A stretch of 64,000 nucleotides of DNA, taken from positions 1 to 64,000 of the forward strand of contig NZ_JONL01000011.1 in the NCBI RefSeq assembly GCF_000711735.1. Direction: 5' to 3'. Below the pieces are notes generated by a model. That model ran no database searches. It saw nothing but the letters and a program-made list of their open reading frames with translations, and was not told where the DNA came from. A program made the position numbers and the translations under genes. Source of the DNA: Maridesulfovibrio frigidus DSM 17176 (lineage in GTDB: Bacteria > Desulfobacterota > Desulfovibrionia > Desulfovibrionales > Desulfovibrionaceae). Positions 15,612 to 22,581 of the stretch are shown piece after piece (positions within the stretch are counted from its first letter, which is position 1; every line of letters begins with the position of its first letter).

Positions 15612-15923
15612 ATGACAATAGAAGCTGGATCAGGAAACGTATTTGCAGACCTTGGCCTAGAACAACCGGAAGAGTTAACTTACAAAGCTAACATCATCAT
15701 GGAAATTCAAAAGGCCATCAAGGTTCGTGGAATCACCCAGACAAAGGCGGCAGAGATTTGCGGCACGGATCAGCCGACCTTATCGAAAATATTAAGAGGA
15801 AACATAACCCTCGCAACAACAGACAGACTTTTTACATGGTTGGTCAGACTCGGGTATATCGTTAAGATTACTATCGAGCCATCAGTTACTTCAGGCAACG
15901 TACAAATCTGCACCTGTAGATAA
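15612..15923 (+). CDS. XRE-family antitoxin (HTH_37-type)
   Basis: The protein has 103 residues. ATG 15612 is preceded by a GAGG site. Residues 30-90 carry the helix-turn-helix (IKVRGITQTKAAEICGTDQP then TLSKILRGNITLATTDRLFT), as in antitoxins paired with Gp49-like toxins. Residues 8-25 (NVFADLGLEQPEELTYKANI) match the family's conserved lead-in. It should bind and neutralise the upstream toxin and repress the shared promoter. The C-terminal CTCR is extra and unexplained. Confidence 0.85.
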   Translation: MTIEAGSGNVFADLGLEQPEELTYKANIIMEIQKAIKVRGITQTKAAEICGTDQPTLSKILRGNITLATTDRLFTWLVRLGYIVKITIEPSVTSGNVQICTCR

Positions 15924-15934
15924 AAGGCCACGCT

Positions 15935-16096
15935 ATGATAGAACTTAAAGTAAAGCCAATTGACGATGACTACGCAGACCTCTGCTTAACAGTTCCAGAA
16001 AAAGATGCGGACGAATTAGCTGACATGCTTAAGAAATTTCTGCGTCTAGCAAAATATGAAGTCAGGGAAGTAGAAGAATTCAGTACTGATGCATAA
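15935..16096 (+). CDS. Small acidic protein following the antitoxin
   Basis: The protein has 53 residues (MIELKVKPIDDDYADLCLTV, then PEKDADELADMLKKFLRLAK and YEVREVEEFSTDA). An AAGG site precedes ATG 15935, and the gene lies 11 bases after the antitoxin stop on the same strand. Acidic, with a probable strand-helix-strand shape. No family was recognised. It may be co-transcribed with module 2 as a third component, or be an unrelated small phage gene. Confidence 0.55.
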   Translation: MIELKVKPIDDDYADLCLTVPEKDADELADMLKKFLRLAKYEVREVEEFSTDA

Positions 16097-16104
16097 GTTC
16101 TTTT

Positions 16105-16311
16105 TTAATTTACAATTTCAGCTTGATCAACCCCAGTATTCTCCTTAACCCACTCCCAAAGCTCAGCCTTCTCCGCCATGTACTTCCCCTCAACTTGGCG
16201 GATAGGCGAACCTTCCTCCTGCGCCCACGCCCGAACAGTATTGCGCCCCACTCCGAAAAGTTTGCCGATATTCTCGAGCCCCGTAACGATTTCAACCGGC
16301 CTGACAACCAT
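16105..16311 (-). CDS. Small helix-turn-helix protein, terminase Nu1-like (copy B)
   Basis: The protein has 68 residues and is identical to copy A (13030-13236) up to residue 61, then ends DQAEIVN instead of GYNHVAN. The helix-turn-helix spans residues 8-35. It follows the 218-residue gene by one base and belongs to the module that retains a full-length large terminase, so it is the likely functional copy. The change in the last residues marks the edge of the duplicated block. Confidence 0.65.
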   Translation of the reverse strand: MVVRPVEIVTGLENIGKLFGVGRNTVRAWAQEEGSPIRQVEGKYMAEKAELWEWVKENTGVDQAEIVN

Positions 16312-16312
16312 A

Positions 16313-16969
16313 TCAGTACCCTCCTACGGAATGGGTATTGCCTGACAGCCGCCCGTTATTTTGCCATGCGCTCATATCTCCATCTTCCAGATCCAGCCCT
16401 GCCAGCGCATAGAGCATTGCCGCCACTACCGGAAATTCTTCCAGCTTGCGCCCCAGATCATCCCGATTCAGCGTATTGTATTCGAGCACGGCCTGCGATT
16501 CCCCGAAAAAAAGAGTCTTGATATTCCTAGTTCTGCGATCCACCAGCCTGTCATAATCCCTGAAAGACCTGCTGCCCTTCATAGCTGGCGGCGAAGCCAG
16601 ATCAATACACGGCAACCGTAAACGCTGCCGTTGATCGTTAAAAAGCTGCACTAAGCGCGTTCCAGCATGAGCAAGCGGTGTGCGCCAGATATCGACCAGC
16701 AAAGACTCCTGCACCGCCGCCATTTCCCGGCAAAGCGTATCGTGATCCTCGTGCCGGAACTCCGCCACCAGATCCACTCGATGCTGATCAGTACCTGGTA
16801 CAACATCTCTATGCTCAGCCAATACCGTCACAACTCCCGGCTTTATGTCGTGTGGCCATGCTACAGCTCCTGAAACCCTACGGTAGATATTACCGGTCAC
16901 CGGATCTTTCAGGCTTACCGCACCACTCATGCGTGACTTTACTGCTTTAAGTTTTTCAATCGTTCTCAT
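16313..16969 (-). CDS. Conserved phage protein linked to terminase (copy B)
   Basis: The protein has 218 residues and differs from copy A by one residue. It follows the terminase gene after 35 bases. No characterised family was recognised. Segments such as ARLVQLFNDQ-type helices and SRSFRDYDRLVDRRTRN are fully conserved between the copies while the DNA carries many silent changes. Its fixed place between large terminase and Nu1-like gene suggests a packaging-related function. Confidence 0.6.
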   Translation of the reverse strand: MRTIEKLKAVKSRMSGAVSLKDPVTGNIYRRVSGAVAWPHDIKPGVVTVLAEHRDVVPGTDQHRVDLVAEFRHEDHDTLCREMAAVQESLLVDIWRTPLAHAGTRLVQLFNDQRQRLRLPCIDLASPPAMKGSRSFRDYDRLVDRRTRNIKTLFFGESQAVLEYNTLNRDDLGRKLEEFPVVAAMLYALAGLDLEDGDMSAWQNNGRLSGNTHSVGGY

Positions 16970-17004
16970 TTTGTACCCTCAAATTCGTCTTCATCTAGGC
17001 TGGC

Positions 17005-18492
17005 CTAACTCATGTCGCGGCCTTCTGTGAGTCCACCGCGCCGCTTGAAATATTCTATCGCCTGCGTCATCACATCCACCTGATCCTTGAATTTCGATCC
17101 AGGGAAATGCTCAATCTCGTCCAGAAACACATCGAGCCATTCAGCGGATTCCGGCAACCAGACATTACCGCTTTCAATTGTGTCAGCTACCGCCTTGGCC
17201 CTGTTTTCCTTATCCCCGCCAGTCACGGACCATGCCACAACAGGTACGGTGGTGGATTCCTGCAAATCCTGAATAACGCTTATGCCGCTTGATTTATCTT
17301 CAATCACCACCACGTCCGGACGATTGAGTGCATACCGTGTTTGGATGGACCTTTTCAATTCAGGATATTCCATGCGCTTGCGGATCACATCGAGCAGATA
17401 ATAGCCGTTGTGCGCTTCCGCCCAGATCTGGCCACACGAATACGCGCTGGTGGTATTCGCCTTCTGAGCCGTATCCCAGTGTTCCACAATGCGGTAAAAT
17501 TTAGGAAGCTTCGTGTAACTCTTGAACCAATTCAGCTTGAAGATTGCACCGCCTGCTGGTGAAGGTCGCTGCTGGAGCTGCCCTGCAGCTTCGCTCTTTG
17601 ATGAAAATGATTCTTCGATAGCTGAAAGGGTTACTTCGTCAAAACGTTCCGGCCAGAGCAGTTCGCCCTCTTCGGTACGCGGATCATCGAATCCCAGCAC
17701 CGTATGAAATTTGTTACCTTCGTATCTAGCCGGCAAACAGAGATGCACATAATCGGCCCCGCTCTTTTCGAGAATATGGCCGGACAGATCCTGCTGATGA
17801 CCACGCTGCATGACAACCACAAACGCCCCGGTCTTAGGATCATTCAAACGAGTCTGCATGGTGTTATCCCACCAATCCAAGACTTCCTTGCGCTTAGCAT
17901 CAGACTTAACTTCACTCATGTTATGCGGGTCATCAGCGACTATGCGGTCCCCACCTTCACCTGTAGCCCTACCGCCTACTGAGGTTGAAAAACGAAAGCC
18001 GCCTGCACGATTCTCAAACTTATCCTTGGCGTTCTGGTCGCGCTTCAGCTCAACATGCGGCCACGCTTCCTTGTACCAGGGCGAAGTCACGATCTCGCGA
18101 GTTTTCATATTGTCACGCACGGAAAGCGTTGCAGAATAGGAGCTGAAGAAAAATTGTATCCACGGATTGAAAGTCCATTCCCATGCAGGCCAGCACACGG
18201 AAACCGAAAGAGATTTCATATGACGAGGCGGCATGTTGATGAGCAGCCGTTTGATCTGACCAGTACTGACGGCCTCCAGATGCTCAACGATCGCCCCGAT
18301 ATGCCAACCGTCAACGTATGTACGCCCCGGTTCGATCACATGCCACGACTGCTTGATGAATTCACGCAGGCTCATATCAGGCTTACCGGTTCCCATAAAT
18401 TCGGAACCAGTCTGCGGCACGGAATCTTTCAAATCCATGAGCAGGCCGGACATAAGGCCATTCACTTTCGTCAGTTTGTTTGTCTTTGTCAT
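17005..18492 (-). CDS. Phage terminase large subunit (intact copy B)
   Basis: The protein has 495 residues. The N-terminal ATPase carries a terminase-type Walker A region (LLINMPPRHMKSLSVSV, about residues 83-99) and the Walker B DRIVADDPH (residues 182-190). The C-terminal RNase H-like nuclease carries acidic residues in EHWDTAQKA, VIEDKSSG and DVMTQAIEYF. It pumps DNA into the prohead and cuts it. The start overlaps the recombinase gene's stop (ATGA). The second half has a perfect protein duplicate at 13930-14882. Confidence 0.92.
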   Translation of the reverse strand: MTKTNKLTKVNGLMSGLLMDLKDSVPQTGSEFMGTGKPDMSLREFIKQSWHVIEPGRTYVDGWHIGAIVEHLEAVSTGQIKRLLINMPPRHMKSLSVSVCWPAWEWTFNPWIQFFFSSYSATLSVRDNMKTREIVTSPWYKEAWPHVELKRDQNAKDKFENRAGGFRFSTSVGGRATGEGGDRIVADDPHNMSEVKSDAKRKEVLDWWDNTMQTRLNDPKTGAFVVVMQRGHQQDLSGHILEKSGADYVHLCLPARYEGNKFHTVLGFDDPRTEEGELLWPERFDEVTLSAIEESFSSKSEAAGQLQQRPSPAGGAIFKLNWFKSYTKLPKFYRIVEHWDTAQKANTTSAYSCGQIWAEAHNGYYLLDVIRKRMEYPELKRSIQTRYALNRPDVVVIEDKSSGISVIQDLQESTTVPVVAWSVTGGDKENRAKAVADTIESGNVWLPESAEWLDVFLDEIEHFPGSKFKDQVDVMTQAIEYFKRRGGLTEGRDMS

Positions 18493-19079
18493 ATCGGATT
18501 CATGTAAATATCCCTGATTTCATCGGGCTGAACGCAGAGATAATCAAGGGTTTGTTTTGGACTGGAATGATTGAAAATTTCCATCAGCTGAGCAATTCCG
18601 ACCTTGTAAACAACCCGCTGCTGATAACCAAATGTCTTGCGCAACGAATGAGAGCCGTAATTGCCCTTGAGATTGATTTTAGAACACCACTTCTTCACTA
18701 GCTTGTTTACGTAGTTCGGAGCCATTGGAGCCCCGTTTCTGCTGCTAAAAAGGTATTCCTCTTCGAGAGATCGACACTGATTTGCCCAAGGACGAACAGC
18801 TTCAAGCACAGTCGGACTCAATGTGATCCTGCGATTCTTGCCAGTTTTGTTTTCCCTCAGCACAATCTCATCACCGACTTTGGCCCCGACAAATTGATCA
18901 ACACGAAGTTCAACCAGATCCACAGCCCGAAGGTTGGTATTAATCCCGAGAACAAACAAAGCCAGATCTCTCGGATTCTCTTCGAGCAACTTTTTCAAGC
19001 TGGCAATGTCCTTGCGCGAAGTTATCGGATCGACCTTGATTGAGCTTCCCTTTTGCGGATGGTTCGGATTCAACGTCAT
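18489..19079 (-). CDS. Compact tyrosine recombinase (integrase or resolvase)
   Basis: The protein has 196 residues, essentially only the catalytic domain. The active-site set is visible: Arg in NTNLRAVDLVELRV, Lys in ENKTGKNRRI, HxxR in SHSLRKTFG, His in NHSSPKQTLD and the nucleophile Tyr in LDYLCV. It lacks the arm-binding and core-binding N-terminal domains of typical phage integrases. An AAAAGGAG site precedes ATG 19079. It overlaps the terminase gene rather than sitting at a prophage end, so it may resolve dimers or act in an unusual integration system. Enzyme class is secure; role is not. Confidence 0.85.
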   Translation of the reverse strand: MTLNPNHPQKGSSIKVDPITSRKDIASLKKLLEENPRDLALFVLGINTNLRAVDLVELRVDQFVGAKVGDEIVLRENKTGKNRRITLSPTVLEAVRPWANQCRSLEEEYLFSSRNGAPMAPNYVNKLVKKWCSKINLKGNYGSHSLRKTFGYQQRVVYKVGIAQLMEIFNHSSPKQTLDYLCVQPDEIRDIYMNPI

Positions 19080-19096
19080 TTTCAGTCTCCTTTTGT

Positions 19097-19279
19097 TAAA
19101 GTCTAAGTTTCATTATTATTTACACATAATTTAAACTTTAGCAAAAGTTTTTCTAACTAACTTTTCATCAAAAACGCAATAAACACCTAAAAACATTAAC
19201 TTAAAGACCATTTTAACGAGTCTAATCTTTAGGTTAAAGTTAGACTTATTCTGTTTTGTTAAAAATAAAAGTTAGACTT
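19097..19279. promoter_or_regulatory. Recombinase upstream region with repeated TTAGACTT motif
   Basis: AAAGTTAGACTT occurs twice on the plus strand (19236-19247 and 19268-19279), and the core TTAGACTT occurs once inverted (about 19097-19104); a near match, GTCTAATCTTTA, lies at about 19220. These flank the probable recombinase promoter (minus-strand TTGCTA and TAAATA-like elements). They may be operators or recombinase-binding sites. Confidence 0.45.
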
Positions 19280-19897
19280 TTAGCCGCTGCCGATTCCGAA
19301 ATCCAAACTCGAGTGAACCGCATTGATTTCAGTCAAACGAGAAACGATCCGCTGTTGAACATCAGGATCAGCGAGTCGAATTTCCTCCAGAACGATGGAT
19401 TGGAACTCTTCAACCTTTTTCAGCGAGTACATTTCACTCTGCATTTTGAAGACAAACTCAAGCTGCTTACGAAGCTCAGCCTGCAATTTGATCAAAAAGC
19501 CGCCGATATCGCGATTTTGACCCGCCAGCCGTCGCAATTTTGTATTGCTGTCACGATATTCCTGAGTTCCAGGATCGCCATGAAGGACAAGATGAATCAT
19601 TTTCAGCAAACCGCGACATTGTTCGCCCAGAGCTTCGAGCTGGTCAGAGAGAGTAAGCTTGGCATCAAGCATCTTTCCCGCTGAAAACAATGCAATATCC
19701 TTTGAAACAGCAACATCTAAACGCTTTCTTGCCTTCGAAACAGCAGCTTGTGACACTCCAAAGAATCCTGCAACATGTACTTGCTTCATTCCATGCTCAA
19801 CTAGCAATTTAATTAACACATCATGGTCAATCTTTCCACTGTTGTAAGACGGGTGTTTCTGCAACTCTTCCAACACTACAGAGGTTTCATTATGCAT
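19280..19897 (-). CDS. Phage helix-turn-helix protein, possibly small terminase subunit or regulator
   Basis: The protein has 205 residues. Residues 35-60 hold a helix-turn-helix (MKQVHVAGFFGVSQAAVSKA), residues 70-150 are long helices (LSDQLEALGEQCRGLLKMIH and QAELRKQLEFVFKMQSEMYS), and the C-terminus has KKVEEFQSIVLEEIRLADPD. DNA-binding head, helical oligomerisation core and short tail is the layout of small terminase subunits. A transcriptional regulator is equally possible, since it sits between replication genes and the recombinase promoter. The Nu1-like gene competes for the terminase role. Confidence 0.5.
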   Translation of the reverse strand: MHNETSVVLEELQKHPSYNSGKIDHDVLIKLLVEHGMKQVHVAGFFGVSQAAVSKARKRLDVAVSKDIALFSAGKMLDAKLTLSDQLEALGEQCRGLLKMIHLVLHGDPGTQEYRDSNTKLRRLAGQNRDIGGFLIKLQAELRKQLEFVFKMQSEMYSLKKVEEFQSIVLEEIRLADPDVQQRIVSRLTEINAVHSSLDFGIGSG

Positions 19898-19986
19898 TTT
19901 ATCAACTCACAAACGTTACAACTTTACTACTGCTTAACTTTATAACCTCAACACTTCACTTTTGCTCGGTTAATATTAACCTACGC

Positions 19987-20913
19987 TTAACCACCACCAG
20001 CGGCACATTTAGCTTGAAACTCTTCTTCACTCATTCCACTTCCGGAAGTTAACTCGTTCACTTCCATTTCCTCTCGGCATTGGAATCCTCCGCCAAATAC
20101 TTTTGCCATATTGCCACCAGCAATTAGCCAGGGAAGACTTGCCTTCCAGTCCGGCTTCACTTCACCCAGCAAGTATGGGTAATCTCGAATCTGTTCAAAG
20201 TACCATCGCCACCAATCAATCCCGTTTCCATCAGGTCCAACATCACAGTCACACCTCTTAACTTTTCTCATCAGCTCTTCAGTCAGTTTCATCGGTCGTG
20301 GCAGCTCTGGGAGAACTTCGCAAAAAACCTCCACCAACTCGTCCCCTTGTGGGGGACTTAAGGGGGGTTTTACGTAGAGAGTAGGATTAGGAGAAGGAGA
20401 AGGGGCATTGCCCGAATCGCCATTTTGCATTGCGGAAGCATTGCCGCCTTCATGCTCAAGCAATGCATTAGCATCACCATTATTTTCCTTAACATTTTTA
20501 TCTTTATCAGCCTGTTTTGATTGAGGTTTTTCTTTACCCCAACGTGCAGCAGCTGCCTTCTTAGCCTTCTCCGACCTTTCTCTAGCTTCGGCGGCCCAGG
20601 GTTGCATTTCATCCCAGCCACAAACAAAGAAATGACCATCATCTTTTCCAATTATTTCAAGCTTTAAAAGCATTTCTACATAGTCAGTTCTGTCCAATTT
20701 AATCTTACATGCAAAAAGAAGATCTTCCTCATCAAAACAGTCAGGGAAGTGCCCAGAATCACTAGGAAAGTGCTTAGCACAGTAGCACCAAAGCATGATG
20801 ATCCCCATCACACCTTCAACTCCGAACTGCCTCAGAACCTTTTGAATGCGGAAATCTTCAAAAAACTCAACGTCTAATCGGATATCTGAAACGTTTTTGA
20901 TTCGACTAGCCAC
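19987..20913 (-). CDS. Phage replisome-organizer-like protein
   Basis: The protein has 308 residues from GTG 20913, which has AAGGAG 6 bases upstream; a frame from 21003 is longer but has no site. Residues 1-110 match DUF4373/Lin1244-type N-terminal domains of phage replication proteins (RIKNVSDIRLDVEFFEDFRI, GVEGVMGIIMLWCYCAKHFP). A basic AAAARWGKEKPQSK segment and a low-complexity linker (residues 130-190) lead to a C-terminal domain with WWRWYFEQIRDYPYLLG. The linker DNA carries phased repeats, like lambda O and its origin. It likely recruits the adjacent DnaB-type helicase. Confidence 0.7.
   Translation of the reverse strand: MASRIKNVSDIRLDVEFFEDFRIQKVLRQFGVEGVMGIIMLWCYCAKHFPSDSGHFPDCFDEEDLLFACKIKLDRTDYVEMLLKLEIIGKDDGHFFVCGWDEMQPWAAEARERSEKAKKAAAARWGKEKPQSKQADKDKNVKENNGDANALLEHEGGNASAMQNGDSGNAPSPSPNPTLYVKPPLSPPQGDELVEVFCEVLPELPRPMKLTEELMRKVKRCDCDVGPDGNGIDWWRWYFEQIRDYPYLLGEVKPDWKASLPWLIAGGNMAKVFGGGFQCREEMEVNELTSGSGMSEEEFQAKCAAGGG
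20405..20466 (-). repeat. Iteron-like GCATTGC repeats inside the replication gene
   Basis: GCATTGC starts at 20405, 20427 and 20438, and its complement GCAATGC at 20460, giving steps of 22, 11 and 22 bases, all multiples of 11. They lie in the linker-coding part of the gene and are read in more than one codon phase, which suggests selection on DNA. Candidate replication origin. Confidence 0.6.
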
Positions 20914-20937
20914 AACGGACTCCTTAAATATTTTTCG

Positions 20938-21125
20938 GCATTGCGGATTTAATGCACTAGGAATGCTCAAGCATTGCATGAGCATTCGTTTACAAATAAC
21001 CACTTAAAAAGATTCACTAAACCAGAAAAAGGCAAAAAAAATTTCGACGGCGCGCCGTTTTTTTATAAACTTCAGACATGCTCACGTAGTGCGCTAGTAA
21101 TGCTTGAGCATTGCATTCGCATTAC
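20938..21125. repeat. GCATTGC repeats and dyad upstream of the replication gene
   Basis: GCATTGC occurs at 20938 and 20971 (33 bases apart) and at 21108, with a perfect inverted repeat GAATGCTC/GAGCATTC at 20961-20968 and 20980-20987, and AATGCTTGAGCATT at 21100-21113. Probable operator for the replication gene, or further initiator-binding sites. Confidence 0.55.
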
Positions 21126-21201
21126 GCGCTTACTTCTTGACAATTTGATGCCTCAAGTGGAACAACGTTGCAGTTATTCTTATTCAAATACGAGGTTTGC
21201 T

Positions 21202-22557
21202 ATGAACAAAGATGAAATGATTGAACTCCTTCGGACTGATGTTGAAGGTTGGAATAAATTTCGTAGGGATAATAGATATGACGTCTTTAACTTTCGAGGC
21301 GTAGACCTTCAGAAAGCAAACCTTCAAAACGCAAACCTTCTAGGCGCAAACCTTCAAAACGCAAACCTTCTAGGCGCAAACCTTCAAAACGCAAACCTTC
21401 TAGGCGCAAACCTTCAAGACGCAAACCTTCAATACGCGGACCTTCGGGGCGCAAACCTTCTAGGCATAATACTTCTAGGCGCAAACCTTCAATACATAAA
21501 CCTTCAAGACGCAGACCTTCGCAACTCATTTTTTAACAAACCAGACCTTCGATACGCAAACCTACAAGGCGTACATATTCGAGGCGCAGACCTTCAAGGC
21601 GCAGACCTTCAAGGCGCAAACCTTCAAAACGCAGACTTCCGAAACGTAAAGCTTCAAAGCGCAGATCTTAAAAACGCAAAACTTAAAGGTGCAAAACTTA
21701 AAGGTGCAAAACTTCGAAAAGCACAATTATTTAAAACACATTTTTCATCCAGATCCCAACTAAACGAGCTTTTGCTTCCTTTAACTGAAAACCAACTTGC
21801 AAACTGCATATTTGACGACGAACATAACTTTTACAAACAACAAGCTAAAAGTACCATCAAAGAAGATGTTAAAATATCGGAGACAGGAAAACTTATTTGC
21901 AAAGCACTTAAAATCAACTTCACAGATCACACATCATGGACTCCTAGAGACCTTTCTCTATTTTTGGGAGCACTACACCTTAGTTACTCAAACTTGTTAT
22001 ATCTAATGAACACAGACGATACAGACTTAGATCGAATTCAATATGTGCTTGAAAAAAATACTTACTTCCCTCCTCTCGAATATGAAATTTCAATAGTCCA
22101 AATCCATAGCGGTTCTCTATCTATTGATATTTCCAAACTAGACTGGAGTGACTACCCTAAGCATCTTAAAATAGTCCTAAGCACTTTAGTAATGCTAGGA
22201 ACACTTTCAGCTTCAATTGCTTATACAGCCAAAACAATCGCAGAAACAAACTTAGTAAATGAACAAACTCACCACCTTGAAACAGCAAGAGAAAATGGTC
22301 TACTCGTTATTCCGAACAACTACATTGCTATCCATCAAGAAAATGAACGTCAGCAACAAGCATGCATTGAAAAACTTTATGAAAACAAAGAAATCCATGA
22401 CATTGTTGCCAAAACAGACCTCAAAAACTCCACCGTTGCAGCCAACCCACCTCTATTCGTTAACGCTACAGCCTCGCTTTCACGCGCATACCTTGAACTG
22501 GCCAAAAGTTACAAAACAGATCCAGAAATAACTCTCCCTGAAGTCGAAGACGAATAA
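21202..22557 (+). CDS. Pentapeptide-repeat membrane protein, cargo gene
   Basis: The protein has 451 residues from ATG 21202 with a GAGG site; a longer frame from 20974 is less likely. Residues 34-175 form a long pentapeptide-repeat array of the A(N/D)LxX type (ANLQNANLLGANLQ), predicted to fold as a right-handed beta helix. A central soluble region (residues 190-315) precedes one membrane helix (LSTLVMLGTLSASIAYTA, about 325-345) and a helical C-terminal region. It is AT-rich, opposes the replication genes and splits them, so it is probably an acquired lysogenic gene. Function unknown; a membrane-acting effector is one possibility. Confidence 0.75.
   Translation: MNKDEMIELLRTDVEGWNKFRRDNRYDVFNFRGVDLQKANLQNANLLGANLQNANLLGANLQNANLLGANLQDANLQYADLRGANLLGIILLGANLQYINLQDADLRNSFFNKPDLRYANLQGVHIRGADLQGADLQGANLQNADFRNVKLQSADLKNAKLKGAKLKGAKLRKAQLFKTHFSSRSQLNELLLPLTENQLANCIFDDEHNFYKQQAKSTIKEDVKISETGKLICKALKINFTDHTSWTPRDLSLFLGALHLSYSNLLYLMNTDDTDLDRIQYVLEKNTYFPPLEYEISIVQIHSGSLSIDISKLDWSDYPKHLKIVLSTLVMLGTLSASIAYTAKTIAETNLVNEQTHHLETARENGLLVIPNNYIAIHQENERQQQACIEKLYENKEIHDIVAKTDLKNSTVAANPPLFVNATASLSRAYLELAKSYKTDPEITLPEVEDE
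21301..21720 (+). repeat. 15-bp tandem coding repeats (pentapeptide units)
   Basis: Many tandem or near-tandem 15-base units of the form aaccttcaaaacgca or aaccttctaggcgca encode the pentapeptide array. The first seven or so units are almost identical in DNA, pointing to recent slippage expansion. Confidence 0.85.
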
Positions 22558-22581
22558 ACATCAAGTGACCTCCTTACACCA

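Noticed and set aside
21287-21529. Open minus frame of repeated EGLRLEGLRLEG-like units
   Set aside because: It is the complementary reading of the pentapeptide-coding repeats, without a ribosome site; the plus-strand protein is clearly the real one.
21301-21720. Short repeats considered as a CRISPR array
   Set aside because: Unit length is 15 bases, coding, and without unique spacers.
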